From Areca catechu (taxonomy: Eukaryota > Streptophyta > Magnoliopsida > Arecales > Arecaceae), in the NCBI GenBank assembly GCA_021397845.1, contig CM038049.1:100842877-100906876 (forward strand): 64,000 bases of DNA. The letters run 5' to 3'. Positions 55,221-64,000 of this stretch are shown piece after piece. A model generated the notes under the pieces. It had not been told where the DNA came from and ran no database searches. It saw only the letters and a program-made list of their open reading frames with translations. How positions within the stretch are numbered: the first letter of the stretch is position 1; every line of letters starts with the position of its first letter. A program made the position numbers and the translations under genes.

Positions 55221-56831
55221 TGGTGCGGGCACCAGGATCAAATAAAGATTATTAGGACCAATCTGGTTTACTGATTAGGATTTCTGAGTCTTGTAGTCCT
55301 TAGTAATGTGTCACTTAAGTCTTGTAATACAAGTGAGCCAATTGAGTCCTGTAATAAAGTGGGACATGTGAGTCCAGTTGAGTCCTTTTAGTCCATTTGA
55401 GTTTTGTCCCAAGTCAAAGTTCTATAATGTCACTCAAGTCAAGACGAGAGTCATCATGCTAGAAGATTCACCACGCCCCCTCACCAGAGCAAAGCATCAA
55501 ACATCTAGATCCCTACCTAGGCCTTCCCTAGCAATGCGCACCAATACTGGGCCTTTTCATGCCGCCTAGCCCAAGGATGGGTGCCCCTTCTAGTTGGCAC
55601 CATTCCCTAGCCCAGCACCCTTCCCAGTCCAAACTAGCAAGTGCCCTCAAGCCCATCAGCACCCCCAGGCCCATCAAGGTTGGTGCCCCTGCTCCAAGCC
55701 CTTGGCACCCCAGATTTTCATGATTAGCACCCCCCCAGCCTAAGTCTTCCAAAGCTGGCACCCCAGCCCAAGAAGAAACCTGCAGTTGACCAAGTCTACC
55801 AGGGTTGCTTGGCCCTCAAGTCATGTATTCCCAGTCTGTATTGGAGTCCAGGGACCTGGATGAATTTATAAATACCCACCTCTACCCTCTTGTAAAATTA
55901 ACTTTGCTTATGTAATAAAATATTGAGAGAATTATGTGTAATTCTTGTTCCTCCAATTGGAGTGGTTGTGAGACCCGAGTGCTTTCTTATTCTTGTGTGA
56001 AAACCCTAGCCCTAGATTCTCCATCCCAGCCATCAAACCCTAGCCACCCTAGCCTTTTTTCATCAAACCCTAAGATGCCCAAACACCAAACCCTTGGCCA
56101 CCACCCATCTCCCTTCTTCCATCAAACCTACCAACCCTAATTCCATCCTAACCTTGGCCGCCCCTTCCACCTCCCTTCCAGGCAATCCCAGGCCTCCAGA
56201 CCACCCTCCCTCCAACCCCTCCAGGCATCCTTCCTGCTGCCAGGCTGACCTCAAAGCAAGCCAGGCATGCTCCTCCCCAAGCAAGCCACCAGCCACTTCT
56301 TTCTCCCCCCTCTCACATGTCTTATAATTTCTTTCTGAGTTCATACTTTTCGTATTACCTATTGAACTAACCCATGATGTGTGCAGGATCCTTCTGGTGA
56401 ACACCTCCAAGGAAGAGGCCCTCCTTGCCTCCTAGACTGGTTAAAAAAAAGTCGGCTGATCTGCGGAACAGAAGGCTGATCTGCGGGACAGAAGGCCGAT
56501 CATCCAGGCACCAATCTGGAGCATTGAGCGACCCCTCTATGGCAGGATCAACCATCGTTTCTAGGTAAACACCCAACCCCTCTCCTAAGTTCTGATTTTT
56601 TAAAGGTATGCTATCTTAACCGATAGTTTCTCAACCCTCGAGGTCCTATCTTTTACTACTTTGCATGATTCTAACTGCAGGAGCAGTAAACTTTTCGTTA
56701 CATACTTTCCTGCTGATCTTTGCAATTTTTTGGGATTTTAGCCTCAGATTTAAATTCAAAGAAAAATCCAAAAAAAATTAGTTTACTATTATTTTCTGCA
56801 TACATATCATCCCTAGAGTCATCCTGCATCA
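55221..56831 (+). repeat. 3' LTR of element B
   Basis: TGGTGCGGGCACCA...CCTGCATCA. Homologous to 41843-43414 with scattered substitutions and about 20 extra bases near 55381-55400. TATA box at 55867. Confidence 0.9.
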
Positions 56832-56836
56832 TCTAG

Positions 56837-57537
56837 TCTAGCTACGGGTGCATAGGTTTCATCAAAATATATTCCTTCATCTTAATTATAACCTTTAGCC
56901 ACTAATCTTGCCTTGTTTCTAATTACATTTCCTTTTTTATCTAGCTTATTTTTATAAATCCTTTAGTTCCTATAACAGGGTGGTCTGATGGTCTATTTAC
57001 TAAGGTCCATACATATTTCTTTCAAATTGGTTAAGTTCTTCATCTATGGCCATCATCCAATTAGGGTCATTTTTAGCTTCTTCTATACTATGTGGTTCTA
57101 CTTGTGAAACAAATGCTAGGTAATCATGTGCTTCTCTAAGTGAAGACCTAGTCCTAACACCTTATAAGGGATCACCTATAATCAAATCTTTAGGATGTGA
57201 AGTTGCATACCTCCATTCTCTTGATAGATCACTATGATCTTGACTTACCATTTCTTCTCCTTCTTGAGTTGGTTTGTCCTTTAGACTCATGTCCTCCATA
57301 GCTTTGTCAATAGCACCTATATCATTATCAATGCACTCTTCTTTTCTAGAAGGTGAGGGGTTAGATTCATCAAAAATAACATGAATAGATTCTTCTACCA
57401 TTAATGTTCTTTTATTAAATAATCTATAAACTTTGCTATTTATTGAATAACCAAGAAAAATTGCTTCATCAAATTTAGCATCAAATTTTTCTAGGTTATC
57501 CTTTTCATTATTTAACACAAAGCATTTACAACCAAAT
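56837..57537 (-). pseudogene. Sirevirus G integrase end, linker and RT start
   Basis: Open from 57518 to 57162 (KFDAKFDEAIFLGYS, YRLFNKRTLMVEESIHV, then an acidic linker and REWRYATSHPKDLIIGDP), followed by broken RT frames down to 56837. The sequence continues across element B at 41837 with a TCTAG duplication, and across element E at 62276 with CAAAT. Confidence 0.85.
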
Positions 57538-58413
57538 TGGTGGGGGCACCAGGCTCAGAAAGAAGAAGCTTCAACTAATACCAAGTTCTTTATGGATTGA
57601 GACTAGGAACTCAAGTCTCGTATGAGTCCTGTATATTTATTGAGTCCTGTTTTATTTTCTTTTGGAGTTTTAAAGTTCAATTAGAACTCAATCAAGAGTT
57701 CAATTAGAGTCAATTAGGCTTTGTACTGAGTCAAGTTCAAGAGCTACTTGAAATTGGGCCAGACCAGCTTTACTTGGAATGCCACATCATCATGGACCAC
57801 CGGTGCCAACTCATCACCAGAGGACGTCACATCACCTTTGCTATGTCATCTCCAAGGGGCGCCATGGAGAAGGATGCACCATGTCACCATGCCACCTTGC
57901 CATGCCACATCATTGCCACCTCACCTGCCACGTGGCATCATTCAAATTTTAAATTACATGAAAGCTACAAGTGGTCGACCAAGGAGTATTTTCAAATTCA
58001 AAGGAGGTCGGCCAACTCCTCCACATCCCTCCAAACCCTCCGTCAAATCCTCCAACCCCGCTTGTAATCCTCCTCAATTTGGAGAGTTTTTAAATTTCAA
58101 AAGCTAGCTTTGTGAGGCTATTAAAAGCCTTGGATGCCTATTGTAAAAAGGGGATTGATTTTTGGAGATTAATGAAAGTTGAAGTTGAATTGAAGTTTTA
58201 TGTTTTGAGTGATTGTCTCTAAGCCCCTCTTCCACACAAAACTATTCTCTCTTCCAAGCATCCAACACCCAAGTCAAGAAGAAGGCCTTGGAGTCGGCCA
58301 AGCCATCTCAAATCTCTTTCTTTGCTCACAAATTCTCCATCCCTTCCATATGCATGCCTTTCTTCTTCCTTAACTCTTATTCTTTATGTGTAGGGTCCTT
58401 CGAGGTTGCATCA
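57538..58413 (+). repeat. 5' LTR of element E
   Basis: TGGTGGGGGCACCA...GAGGTTGCATCA. Bases 57538-58019 match 61014-61495 with about 16 differences and no net indel. Bases 58020-58413 have no clear counterpart in the 3' LTR. Confidence 0.85.
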
Positions 58414-58416
58414 AAT

Positions 58417-58428
58417 TGGTATCAGAGC
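58417..58428 (+). promoter_or_regulatory. Primer binding site of element E
   Basis: TGGTATCAGAGC, three bases after the LTR. Confidence 0.9.
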
Positions 58429-59444
58429 ATGGTTGCATTAGGGTAGAATAGTTCTCTTTAAATCCAAGCAAGATCTAAAATTCACGCCTCCTGAGCGGGT
58501 GTACTCTAGTACACTGTCACGACCCATGGGAATAATGAGCCCCTGGTCGGACGTGAATTTTTTAGATTAAAGTTTGGGTAAGCCATTGCACTTGTTTGAT
58601 TAGATTCTGTTTTCTGAAAATTTGCATCTGTTTACTGTAATCCGTCTGCAGTTTCAAAGGCAAGTCTCTAATTTTTTGTTGAAATATTTTTTTTCTTATT
58701 CCATTTTAAGTCAGTTATCACCATATTAAATTTCATTATCAGAAAAAAATTATAAAAAAAATGAAAATTTCTGCAGCTCGACACTATCATTAGGGTTTTG
58801 TTCTATCCTTTTTATTTATCTTCATTTGTAGGATCTGCTTAGAGTAGTACAGATTTTAGTTTTAAAATTCCTTTCATATGCATTGAAACATATAAGTTAG
58901 GAATCCTTTGTAAATTTTTCAGAATTTTTGGACTTTTTTTTCATCACATTTTCCACACCAATTTCAAACTGCAACACACTTCTGCAGCACCTTTGCATTT
59001 CATTCATCTCATGAGAAATCAAATTAAGGGCATCAATTTGACATAGGGTCAGGGTTTCATCACCTGTCCCTAGCCCAAAAATCACCAACCAGCATATCGA
59101 TCCCAGCCCGTTAATTAAAATTGAGTAGAACGTTAATTGCTCTAGTGGGTTAGGGACACCAACAAGTTGAGTTCAGGTTAGGGTCAAGTTAACTATGTCA
59201 GCTAATTGGTGTGTGCTTACTGGCTTGGTGTCTAGGATTGGTGCATCAGGGCTTGTGATTTGGTCCGCCTACCTGGCCAATCTCAGATTGGTGTCTAAGG
59301 TTGGCAATCAGGGACCTTCACTCCCCTCCACCTACCTGGCTAAGTCCCATAAGTACTACTAGCTAGTTGGTTCACTTAATTAGACTTCTAATTTGTGCTC
59401 TAGGTCTAAGAAACCTTAGCTCGAACTTGAGTCCATTTGCATGC
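58429..59444 (+). other. Leader of element E, with conserved hairpin at 59044-59072
   Basis: Non-coding. TAGGGTCAGG / CCTGTCCCTA pair at 9 of 10 positions with the 9-nt loop GTTTCATCA, followed by GCCCAAAAATCACC. Other shared blocks (GGGTTAGGGACACC, ATTGGTGTCTA) follow. Confidence 0.6.
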
Positions 59445-59873
59445 ATGACAACTAGAGCAGGGACACCATATTCACCAATCCAGACCCAGTCCAGTGTAGC
59501 CATGGACCCGAATCTTGAAACCATGTTGAAAGCCCTAAATGATCAAATGGCCCAATTGAACCAAATGCTGGCTAAACAATTTTCCTTAGACCAACCAACT
59601 CCTACTATCCTATTAGCTCATATGAATGATAGGAGTAAGAACCCTGAAGTACAAATTAAGTTCATTAATACTCAAGACTTAGGGTATCCTCAAACTGAAG
59701 GGCTAGGGAAGGAAGAAGGCAAGTCTGAACCTAGTAAATATGTGTATGAGATTGACATAAGTTTAATAGATGAATATGAAGGGGAAGACTGTGAAGAGAA
59801 CAACTTTAGTACCTTACCTGAGGAAACCTTTGGTAAAGAAAAGATTATTGAGCCTAGTCCTGAAACATCATAA
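59445..59873 (+). pseudogene. gag-like ORF of element E
   Basis: The ATG at 59445 gives MTTRAGTPYSPIQTQSS and DPNLETMLKALNDQMAQLNQ, the N-terminal start of chromovirus gag. The capsid domain and knuckles are missing; the frame jumps to the acidic linker (YEIDISLIDEYEGED) and a short spacer ending at a stop at 59871. It is open for 143 codons. Whether it is translated is unknown. The longer frame from 59367 has an earlier ATG, but 59445 matches the start in C and R. Confidence 0.6.
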
Positions 59874-60330
59874 CAACCAAAATTTAGTGAGGACTTGGTT
59901 CCCGTAAGACAATGCCCTCTGGAAGAACCCAATACTTTAGCTTCAACACAAGAACTCCTTCAGTTACCTGAGAAGAACACAATCATTATTTTAGAAGACT
60001 TTGCCGATGACCTTCAACTACCTAGAAGCATCCCGCCCGTAGATCAATATTAAAATCTTAAGGTCATCATGAGTAACCAAGGTCTGTTTCAAGATTCCCC
60101 TAAATTACCCCAAGACTCGGATTCCTATTTCCTGCCTTTCCTTAAGTCTTATCCTAATTTTGGAGCCATTAAGTTTCATTTTGATGAGATTACTAGGTTG
60201 CATGAGCCTTTAAAGCCTATTCCTTTTGCTACTTACTTTTGGAGAATCTTATGGCATTTGCTAGGAATCCATGGTAAATTCTCATGTGCAGACCAGACCA
60301 GGGTCAAACCTAGAGATTCATTAATATGTT
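59874..60330 (+). pseudogene. Spacer region and integrase remnant of element E
   Basis: Continues the spacer (QLPEKNTIIILEDFADDLQL) with one stop at about 60051, then from 60069 an open 87-codon frame with FHFDEITRLHEPLKPIPF and ATYFWRILWHLLGIHGKFS. The latter is the integrase core with the second catalytic Asp segment excised, as in A and C. Confidence 0.6.
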
Positions 60331-60976
60331 AGGTTTAGGCCCTAGAGAGTCCAATAAAATTCCTCTCAATAAGGAAGCCTAGTTCAGTCTGCATTTCATA
60401 AGTGCTTGTGTAAGTTTCTGAGTCTGTTGAGTCCTATGCATAGCATGTTGAGGATTTGCATCATGAAATAAATTTGAGCAATGAATCCTATAAACATAGG
60501 ACTAATTCAAGAAAGAAAGTCAAGGAATTCTATGAGATAGATCATGTTCGCATCCGGGACTTTCAAGAAACTACATACCCGTGGTGCAGGCCCCTTTAAA
60601 GTCCTAAAGAAGATTAGATCTAATGCTTACATATTGGAATTACCTTCAGACCTAGGTATCAACCCGACCTTCAATGTCTCAGACTTGATAGAATATAAGA
60701 AACCCATGATGATACCTAGTGAGCCTTTTGGGCCTGACCATATTTTTTAGAGTGAACCATTACCCGAGTATCCACAAACAACCATTCCTCAAAAATGAGA
60801 GAAAACTGAACAAATCCTGGATAATAAGATTGTCACTACCAGAAACAAGGATTACTACCGATATTTGGTCCGTTGGCAAGGGAGACCAAAATCTGACGAC
60901 TCCTGAATCGCTAGAGAGGACCTGCAACGACTGGACCCGGACTTATTTGAACAATATCAAAGCCAGGCTGAACCAT
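60331..60976 (+). pseudogene. Integrase tail and chromodomain remnant of element E
   Basis: 60544-60750 is open (KKLHTRGAGPFKVLKKIRSN, INPTFNVSDLIEYKKP). Beyond it, broken frames give a chromodomain-like ILDNKIVTTRN and YRYLVRWQGRPKSDDS. Stops at 60748 and 60904. Confidence 0.65.
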
Positions 60977-61013
60977 ACTCGACAGGGTCGAGTTCCTCCC
61001 ACCCGGAAAGAAT
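60977..61013 (+). promoter_or_regulatory. Pre-PPT hairpin and polypurine tract of element E
   Basis: ACTCGACAGGGTCGAGT at 60977-60993 and GGAAAGAAT at 61005-61013. Confidence 0.8.
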
Positions 61014-62270
61014 TGGTGGGGGCACCAGGCTCAGAAAGAAGAAGCTTCAAGTAATACCAAGTTCTTTATGGATTGAGACTAGGAACTCAAGTCTCGTATG
61101 AGTCCTGTATGTTTATTGAGTCCTATTTTATTTTCTTTTGGGATTTTAAAGTTCAATTAGAATTCAATCAAGAGTTCAATTAGAGTCAATTAGGCTTTGT
61201 ACTGAGTCAAGTTCAAGAGCTACTTGAAATTGGGCCAGACCAGCTTTACTTGGAATGCCACATCATCATGGACCATCGGTGCCAACTCATCACCAGAGGA
61301 CGTCACATCACCTTTGCCATGTCATCTCTAAGGGGCACCATGGAGAAGGATGCGCCTTGTCACCATGCCACCTTACCATGCCACATCATTGCCACCTCAC
61401 CCGCCATGTGGCATCATTCAAATTTTAAATTACATGAAAGCTACAAGTGGTCGACCAAGGAGTGTTTTCAAATTCAAAGGAGGTCGGCCAACTCCATCCA
61501 CAAATCATGCAACCAGCTCCACCAAATCCTCCACATTTCATGTAACCCCCCTAATATTTTTCCATGATATGGGGAATTTCAAATTGATTGAAAGGCCATT
61601 AAAAGCCTCTTGTACGCCCATGGTAAAAAAAAGCTTTTTGGATGAAATGAAATTTAAGTGAAGTAGTAGTTGAAGAAGGTATTTTTTTGGTAGTATCCTC
61701 TTGTTTTCTTTGGGTGTGTTTGATTTTCTCTTCTCAAGCTTTCAAGTGTCCAACGCCAACATCCACCTCTAGGGATCCATGCCTCCATCAAAGTTCCCTT
61801 GCCTGTTTGGTTTCTTTGTTTTGATATCTTTCAAATTGGTCCCAGTCTAACCCGTTCATTGTGCAGGATCCTTCTACGATTCGGAGTTCAAGAAAGGGTT
61901 CTCTTGCCAAAGATCAATGTTGAATGAAACTAGTTTCTTTGGAATGCCAATCTTCCACTTCAGGGCTAGTTCGTCTAAGAGCTTCAATGGATCTACCAGG
62001 GAGTGATCATCTTGGGTAAATAACACCTCCTAATCTCTTAAGTCTGAGTTATTGAAGATCGTTGCTAAGGTTTAAATTCAATATTCATTAGCCCTAATCT
62101 TCTCTAGAATTTAAATAACTACATCGCGGCGTAAGTTCCAAATTTCAGTGCTCCTTCCATAGCTTTACCTTAGTACTTTTGATCTGAAATTTAGTACCTG
62201 TTAATAGGCTTCATTGCTCTCATTTCTCAATCCATCATTTAGATTGCATTCTCTTCATCGTGCCGCGTCA
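61014..62270 (+). repeat. 3' LTR of element E
   Basis: TGGTGGGGGCACCA...GTGCCGCGTCA. Its whole length, including the part after 61495, matches the minus-strand solo LTR 15610-26889. Confidence 0.88.
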
Positions 62271-62275
62271 CAAAT

Positions 62276-62388
62276 ACATGAAAATAATGAATGCTTGGTT
62301 TTTTGTCATTCCAAAGTTCATAGGGGGTTTTCTTTAAGATCAGTCTTATCAAAACATGGTTCAAAATATAGCAAGCAGTGTTCACAGC
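62276..62388 (-). pseudogene. Sirevirus G integrase fragment
   Basis: The minus strand gives AVNTACYILNHVLIRLILKK and TPYELWNDKKPSIHYFHVF, matching the homologous region of Sirevirus H at about 31350-31470. Cut on the left by element E and on the right by the GC-rich gypsy LTR at 62389. Confidence 0.85.
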
Positions 62389-63939
62389 TGTTACAGCCAT
62401 GACAGTGACGTGGCCAGGCTCAGGTATCGCCGAATGAGAGCAAGCCACGTGTAAGTTTCCCCGCCGGAGTCAGCGCCACGTCCACAAAGCTAGGATCGGC
62501 ATACCGCACCACCCGACGACTGCCTGAAGCAAACCGCCCTCGCCGAGGTCGAGCTCGGCCCGGAGTTCCTCTACCACCTCATTGGCGCCCGGGCCCGGAG
62601 GGGTCCGCCCGAGTGAGGTCGGCCGAGGTCGGGCGGCCCCCTGCCGCCTCGCCAGGTGTCCACCCAGGAGGGGTCCACCGAAGCCGAGGTCGGCTGGTCC
62701 TTCGCCTTTCGCCAGGTGGCCACCCGGAGACGGGCCCACCTCGGCCGAAGCCAGGTGAGCTCCTGCCACCTCGCCAGGTGTCCACCCAGGAGGGGTCCAC
62801 CTGAACCGAGGTCGGCAGATCTTTCGCCCTGCACCAAGTGGCCACCCGGAGACAGGCCCACCTCGGCCGAAGCCAGGCGACCTCCTGCCACCTCGCCAGG
62901 TGTCCACCCAAGAGGGGTCCACCTAAGCCGAGGTCGGCAGATCCTTCGCCCTTCGCCAGGTGGCTACCCGGAGACGGGTCCACCTCAACCGAAGCCAGGC
63001 GACCTCCTGCCACCTCGCCAGGTGTCCACCCAGGAGGGGTCCACCTAAGCCGAGGTCGGCAGATCCTTCGCCCCTCGCCAGTTGGCCCCCGGAGATGGGT
63101 CCAACTCAGCCGAGGTCAGACCGCTCGTACGGAGAGGCCCCCGGGGAAGGAGAAAGGTCTCGAGGCCATCCCTCGGGCCGTACCGACCCCAGACGGCGTC
63201 CCGTACGGAGGGCGGCGGCACGCAGAACGTCACTTGCATCGACCCGACAGGTCCCGCAGCCGAGAGACCCGATCCTGACGGAACAGGCCCCATAAACGGG
63301 TGGCGCCCACGCTCGGGGAAGAGAGCGCTCTCACGGAGCCCGAGGCCTGACGACCGACCGCTCTGCCAGCGCCGCCCTCCCTCTTTTTCTCTTCTGTCTT
63401 TGCCTTTTCCCTGCTGGGCCCGGCGGACGAGGTCGGAAAGCCGCCTGGCACCCTTCACCAAAAAGGGAAAAGAGAAGAGGACGGGGGAGGAGGGTTCCCG
63501 AGGCAGAAAAAGACAAACGCGCGACGGAAGGGGATAAAGAAGGAAGAATCTGGGGACGACAAGGTAAGCCAAATTAGCCTGGGGACAAGGAGGAAGCACG
63601 GGCACAAGGCCTTGCACCGAGAGAAAAACCAGAGATCCCGAGAGGGGAACACTGGGCGTGAGTTCGACAAGCAGGCCCAGCCGAGATTCCGGTCCCCAGA
63701 GCGCTTCCTTCACCAATTAACTCTCTAGATCTGGGACCCTTTCGAGGGTCCGGGTGGGAGAGTCTGTTCCTTCTCGTCGTCTACTGACTTGACCGTCGGA
63801 GCTCCCTCGCCGGGATCCCCGGCCAGGGTCTTCTAACCCCTTTGTTGCAGGTTCTCCGCAGGAAGGGAGGCTCCCTCGCCAGGCGGTCAGGAAGGATCGG
63901 CTGATCCGTGGCACGGGCGCGGCGATGAGAGCGGCAACA
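62389..63939 (+). repeat. 5' LTR of a GC-rich gypsy element (T) running off the window
   Basis: TGTTACAGCC...GCGGCAACA, about 1551 bp, followed two bases later by a primer-site-like TTGGCGCGCCAGGTAGGGG. Strongly GC-rich, unlike everything else here. The left flank ACAGC (62384-62388) is the candidate duplication. The primer-site wording is that of non-chromovirus gypsy elements (Tat/Retand type is my guess). The many long overlapping ORFs on both strands follow from the base composition and are not called as genes. Confidence 0.7.
62650..63118 (+). repeat. 122-bp tandem repeat in the LTR of element T, about 3.8 copies
   Basis: CGCCAGGTGTCCACCC recurs at 62650, 62772, 62894 and 63016, exactly 122 apart. 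Each unit consists of two related 60-62-bp halves, both beginning CGCCAGGTG and containing a CCGAGGTCGGC or CCGAAGCCAGG block. Confidence 0.85.
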
Positions 63940-63941
63940 GA

Positions 63942-63960
63942 TTGGCGCGCCAGGTAGGGG
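63942..63960 (+). promoter_or_regulatory. Primer binding site of element T
   Basis: TTGGCGCGCCAGGTAGGGG just after the LTR. Not tRNA-Met type; the tRNA is not identified. The remaining bases to 64000 are leader without a visible gene. Confidence 0.6.
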
Positions 63961-64000
63961 GGCAGGACACTAACCCCTAGCGGGAACCAGCTTTCTGCAG

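Larger units (their letters stand above)
41843..56831 (+). mobile_element. Element B: old autonomous-type chromovirus, carrying element C
   Basis: LTRs 41843-43414 (1572 bp) and 55221-56831 (1611 bp), flanked by TCTAG at 41838-41842 and 56832-56836. After removing element C and one CCACC copy the element is about 9.1 kb, close to R. It carries remnants of every gag-pol domain, all inactivated. LTR sequence is related to that of element A (GGAGTGGGTGTGAGACCC and a TATAAATACCC core). Confidence 0.92.
57538..62270 (+). mobile_element. Element E: non-autonomous chromovirus with mismatched LTRs
   Basis: Flanked by CAAAT at 57533-57537 and 62271-62275 and inserted in Sirevirus G integrase. The 5' LTR is 876 bp and the 3' LTR 1257 bp. 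Both begin alike for 482 bp and then differ completely. Inside are a perfect primer site, leader hairpin, gag-like start, spacer, integrase remnant, integrase tail with chromodomain remnant, and polypurine tract. RT, RNase H and protease are absent. Confidence 0.9.
36220..62388 (-). mobile_element. Sirevirus-like copia G, 3' part, minus strand, multiply interrupted
   Basis: Right to left: integrase (62388-62276 and 57537 downward), RT start (to 56837), RT and RNase H (41837-40621), third ORF (40252-38668), non-coding 3' region with polypurine tracts, and 3' LTR 36220-37685. Interrupted by element B (duplication TCTAG), element E (CAAAT) and a GC-rich gypsy LTR at 62389. The 5' half is off-window. 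The left flank TATAT (36215-36219) is the candidate target site. Confidence 0.85.

Noticed and set aside
62470..63278. Gly/Pro/Arg-rich ORFs with repeating units
   Set aside because: They are translations of the 122-bp tandem repeat in multiple frames.
63045..63716. Long ORFs on both strands of the GC-rich LTR (up to 223 codons)
   Set aside because: Overlapping open frames in several phases on both strands are expected at this base composition with few stop codons. No recognisable motif.

Overview
The window is plant nuclear DNA made almost entirely of nested LTR retrotransposons. I see no host protein-coding gene, rRNA or tRNA gene. A plant origin is supported by the lineages present: chromodomain Ty3/gypsy elements (chromoviruses), a Tork/Angela-like Ty1/copia element, Sirevirus-type copia elements with a third ORF downstream of pol, and primer sites complementary to the 3' end of plant initiator tRNA-Met (TGGTATCAGAGC). 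The species cannot be told from the sequence. The layout suggests a repeat-rich, pericentromere-like region of a flowering plant.

Left half, 1-35740, outside in. A decayed minus-strand Sirevirus (H, 31117-35740) was hit by a minus-strand copia element (F; 5' LTR 29122-31116, leader 27226-29108, gag split between 26895-27225 and 14646-15609). F then received (i) a minus-strand solo gypsy LTR (15610-26889, duplication ATATC), itself split by a very young copia element (D, 16856-26815, duplication TTGAG), and (ii) a non-autonomous chromovirus (A, before position 1 to 14645). The 3' LTR of A was later split by a complete, apparently intact chromovirus (R, 5534-14426, duplication CCTTC, LTRs without visible difference, one 1598-codon gag-pol ORF).

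Right half, 36220-64000. A second minus-strand Sirevirus (G; 3' LTR 36220-37685, third ORF about 38668-40252, pol pieces at 40621-41837, 56837-57537 and 62276-62388) carries three insertions. Its RT was hit by an old autonomous-type chromovirus (B, 41843-56831, duplication TCTAG), which carries a non-autonomous chromovirus C (48977-54849, duplication CCACC). Its integrase was hit by non-autonomous chromovirus E (57538-62270, duplication CAAAT) and by the 5' LTR of a GC-rich gypsy element running off the window (62389 onward). Only 35741-36219, between the two Sireviruses, is unassigned.

The most interesting signals are not the genes. (1) The leader of copia D holds four hairpins with the same 19-nt loop but different, internally complementary stems. 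(2) All five chromoviruses share a leader hairpin with a 9-nt loop and covarying stems, plus two hairpins bracketing the polypurine tract. (3) A, C and E share one gag-plus-spacer-plus-chromodomain-tail body under different LTRs, which looks like a non-autonomous family served in trans by R/B-type partners. (4) E has a perfect target duplication but two LTRs that differ completely after position 482. (5) Sirevirus G has an array of tRNA-Met-like 10-mers upstream of its 3' LTR that could pair with the primer binding site. Coordinates of element ends rest on TG...CA termini and matching 5-bp target duplications read by eye.
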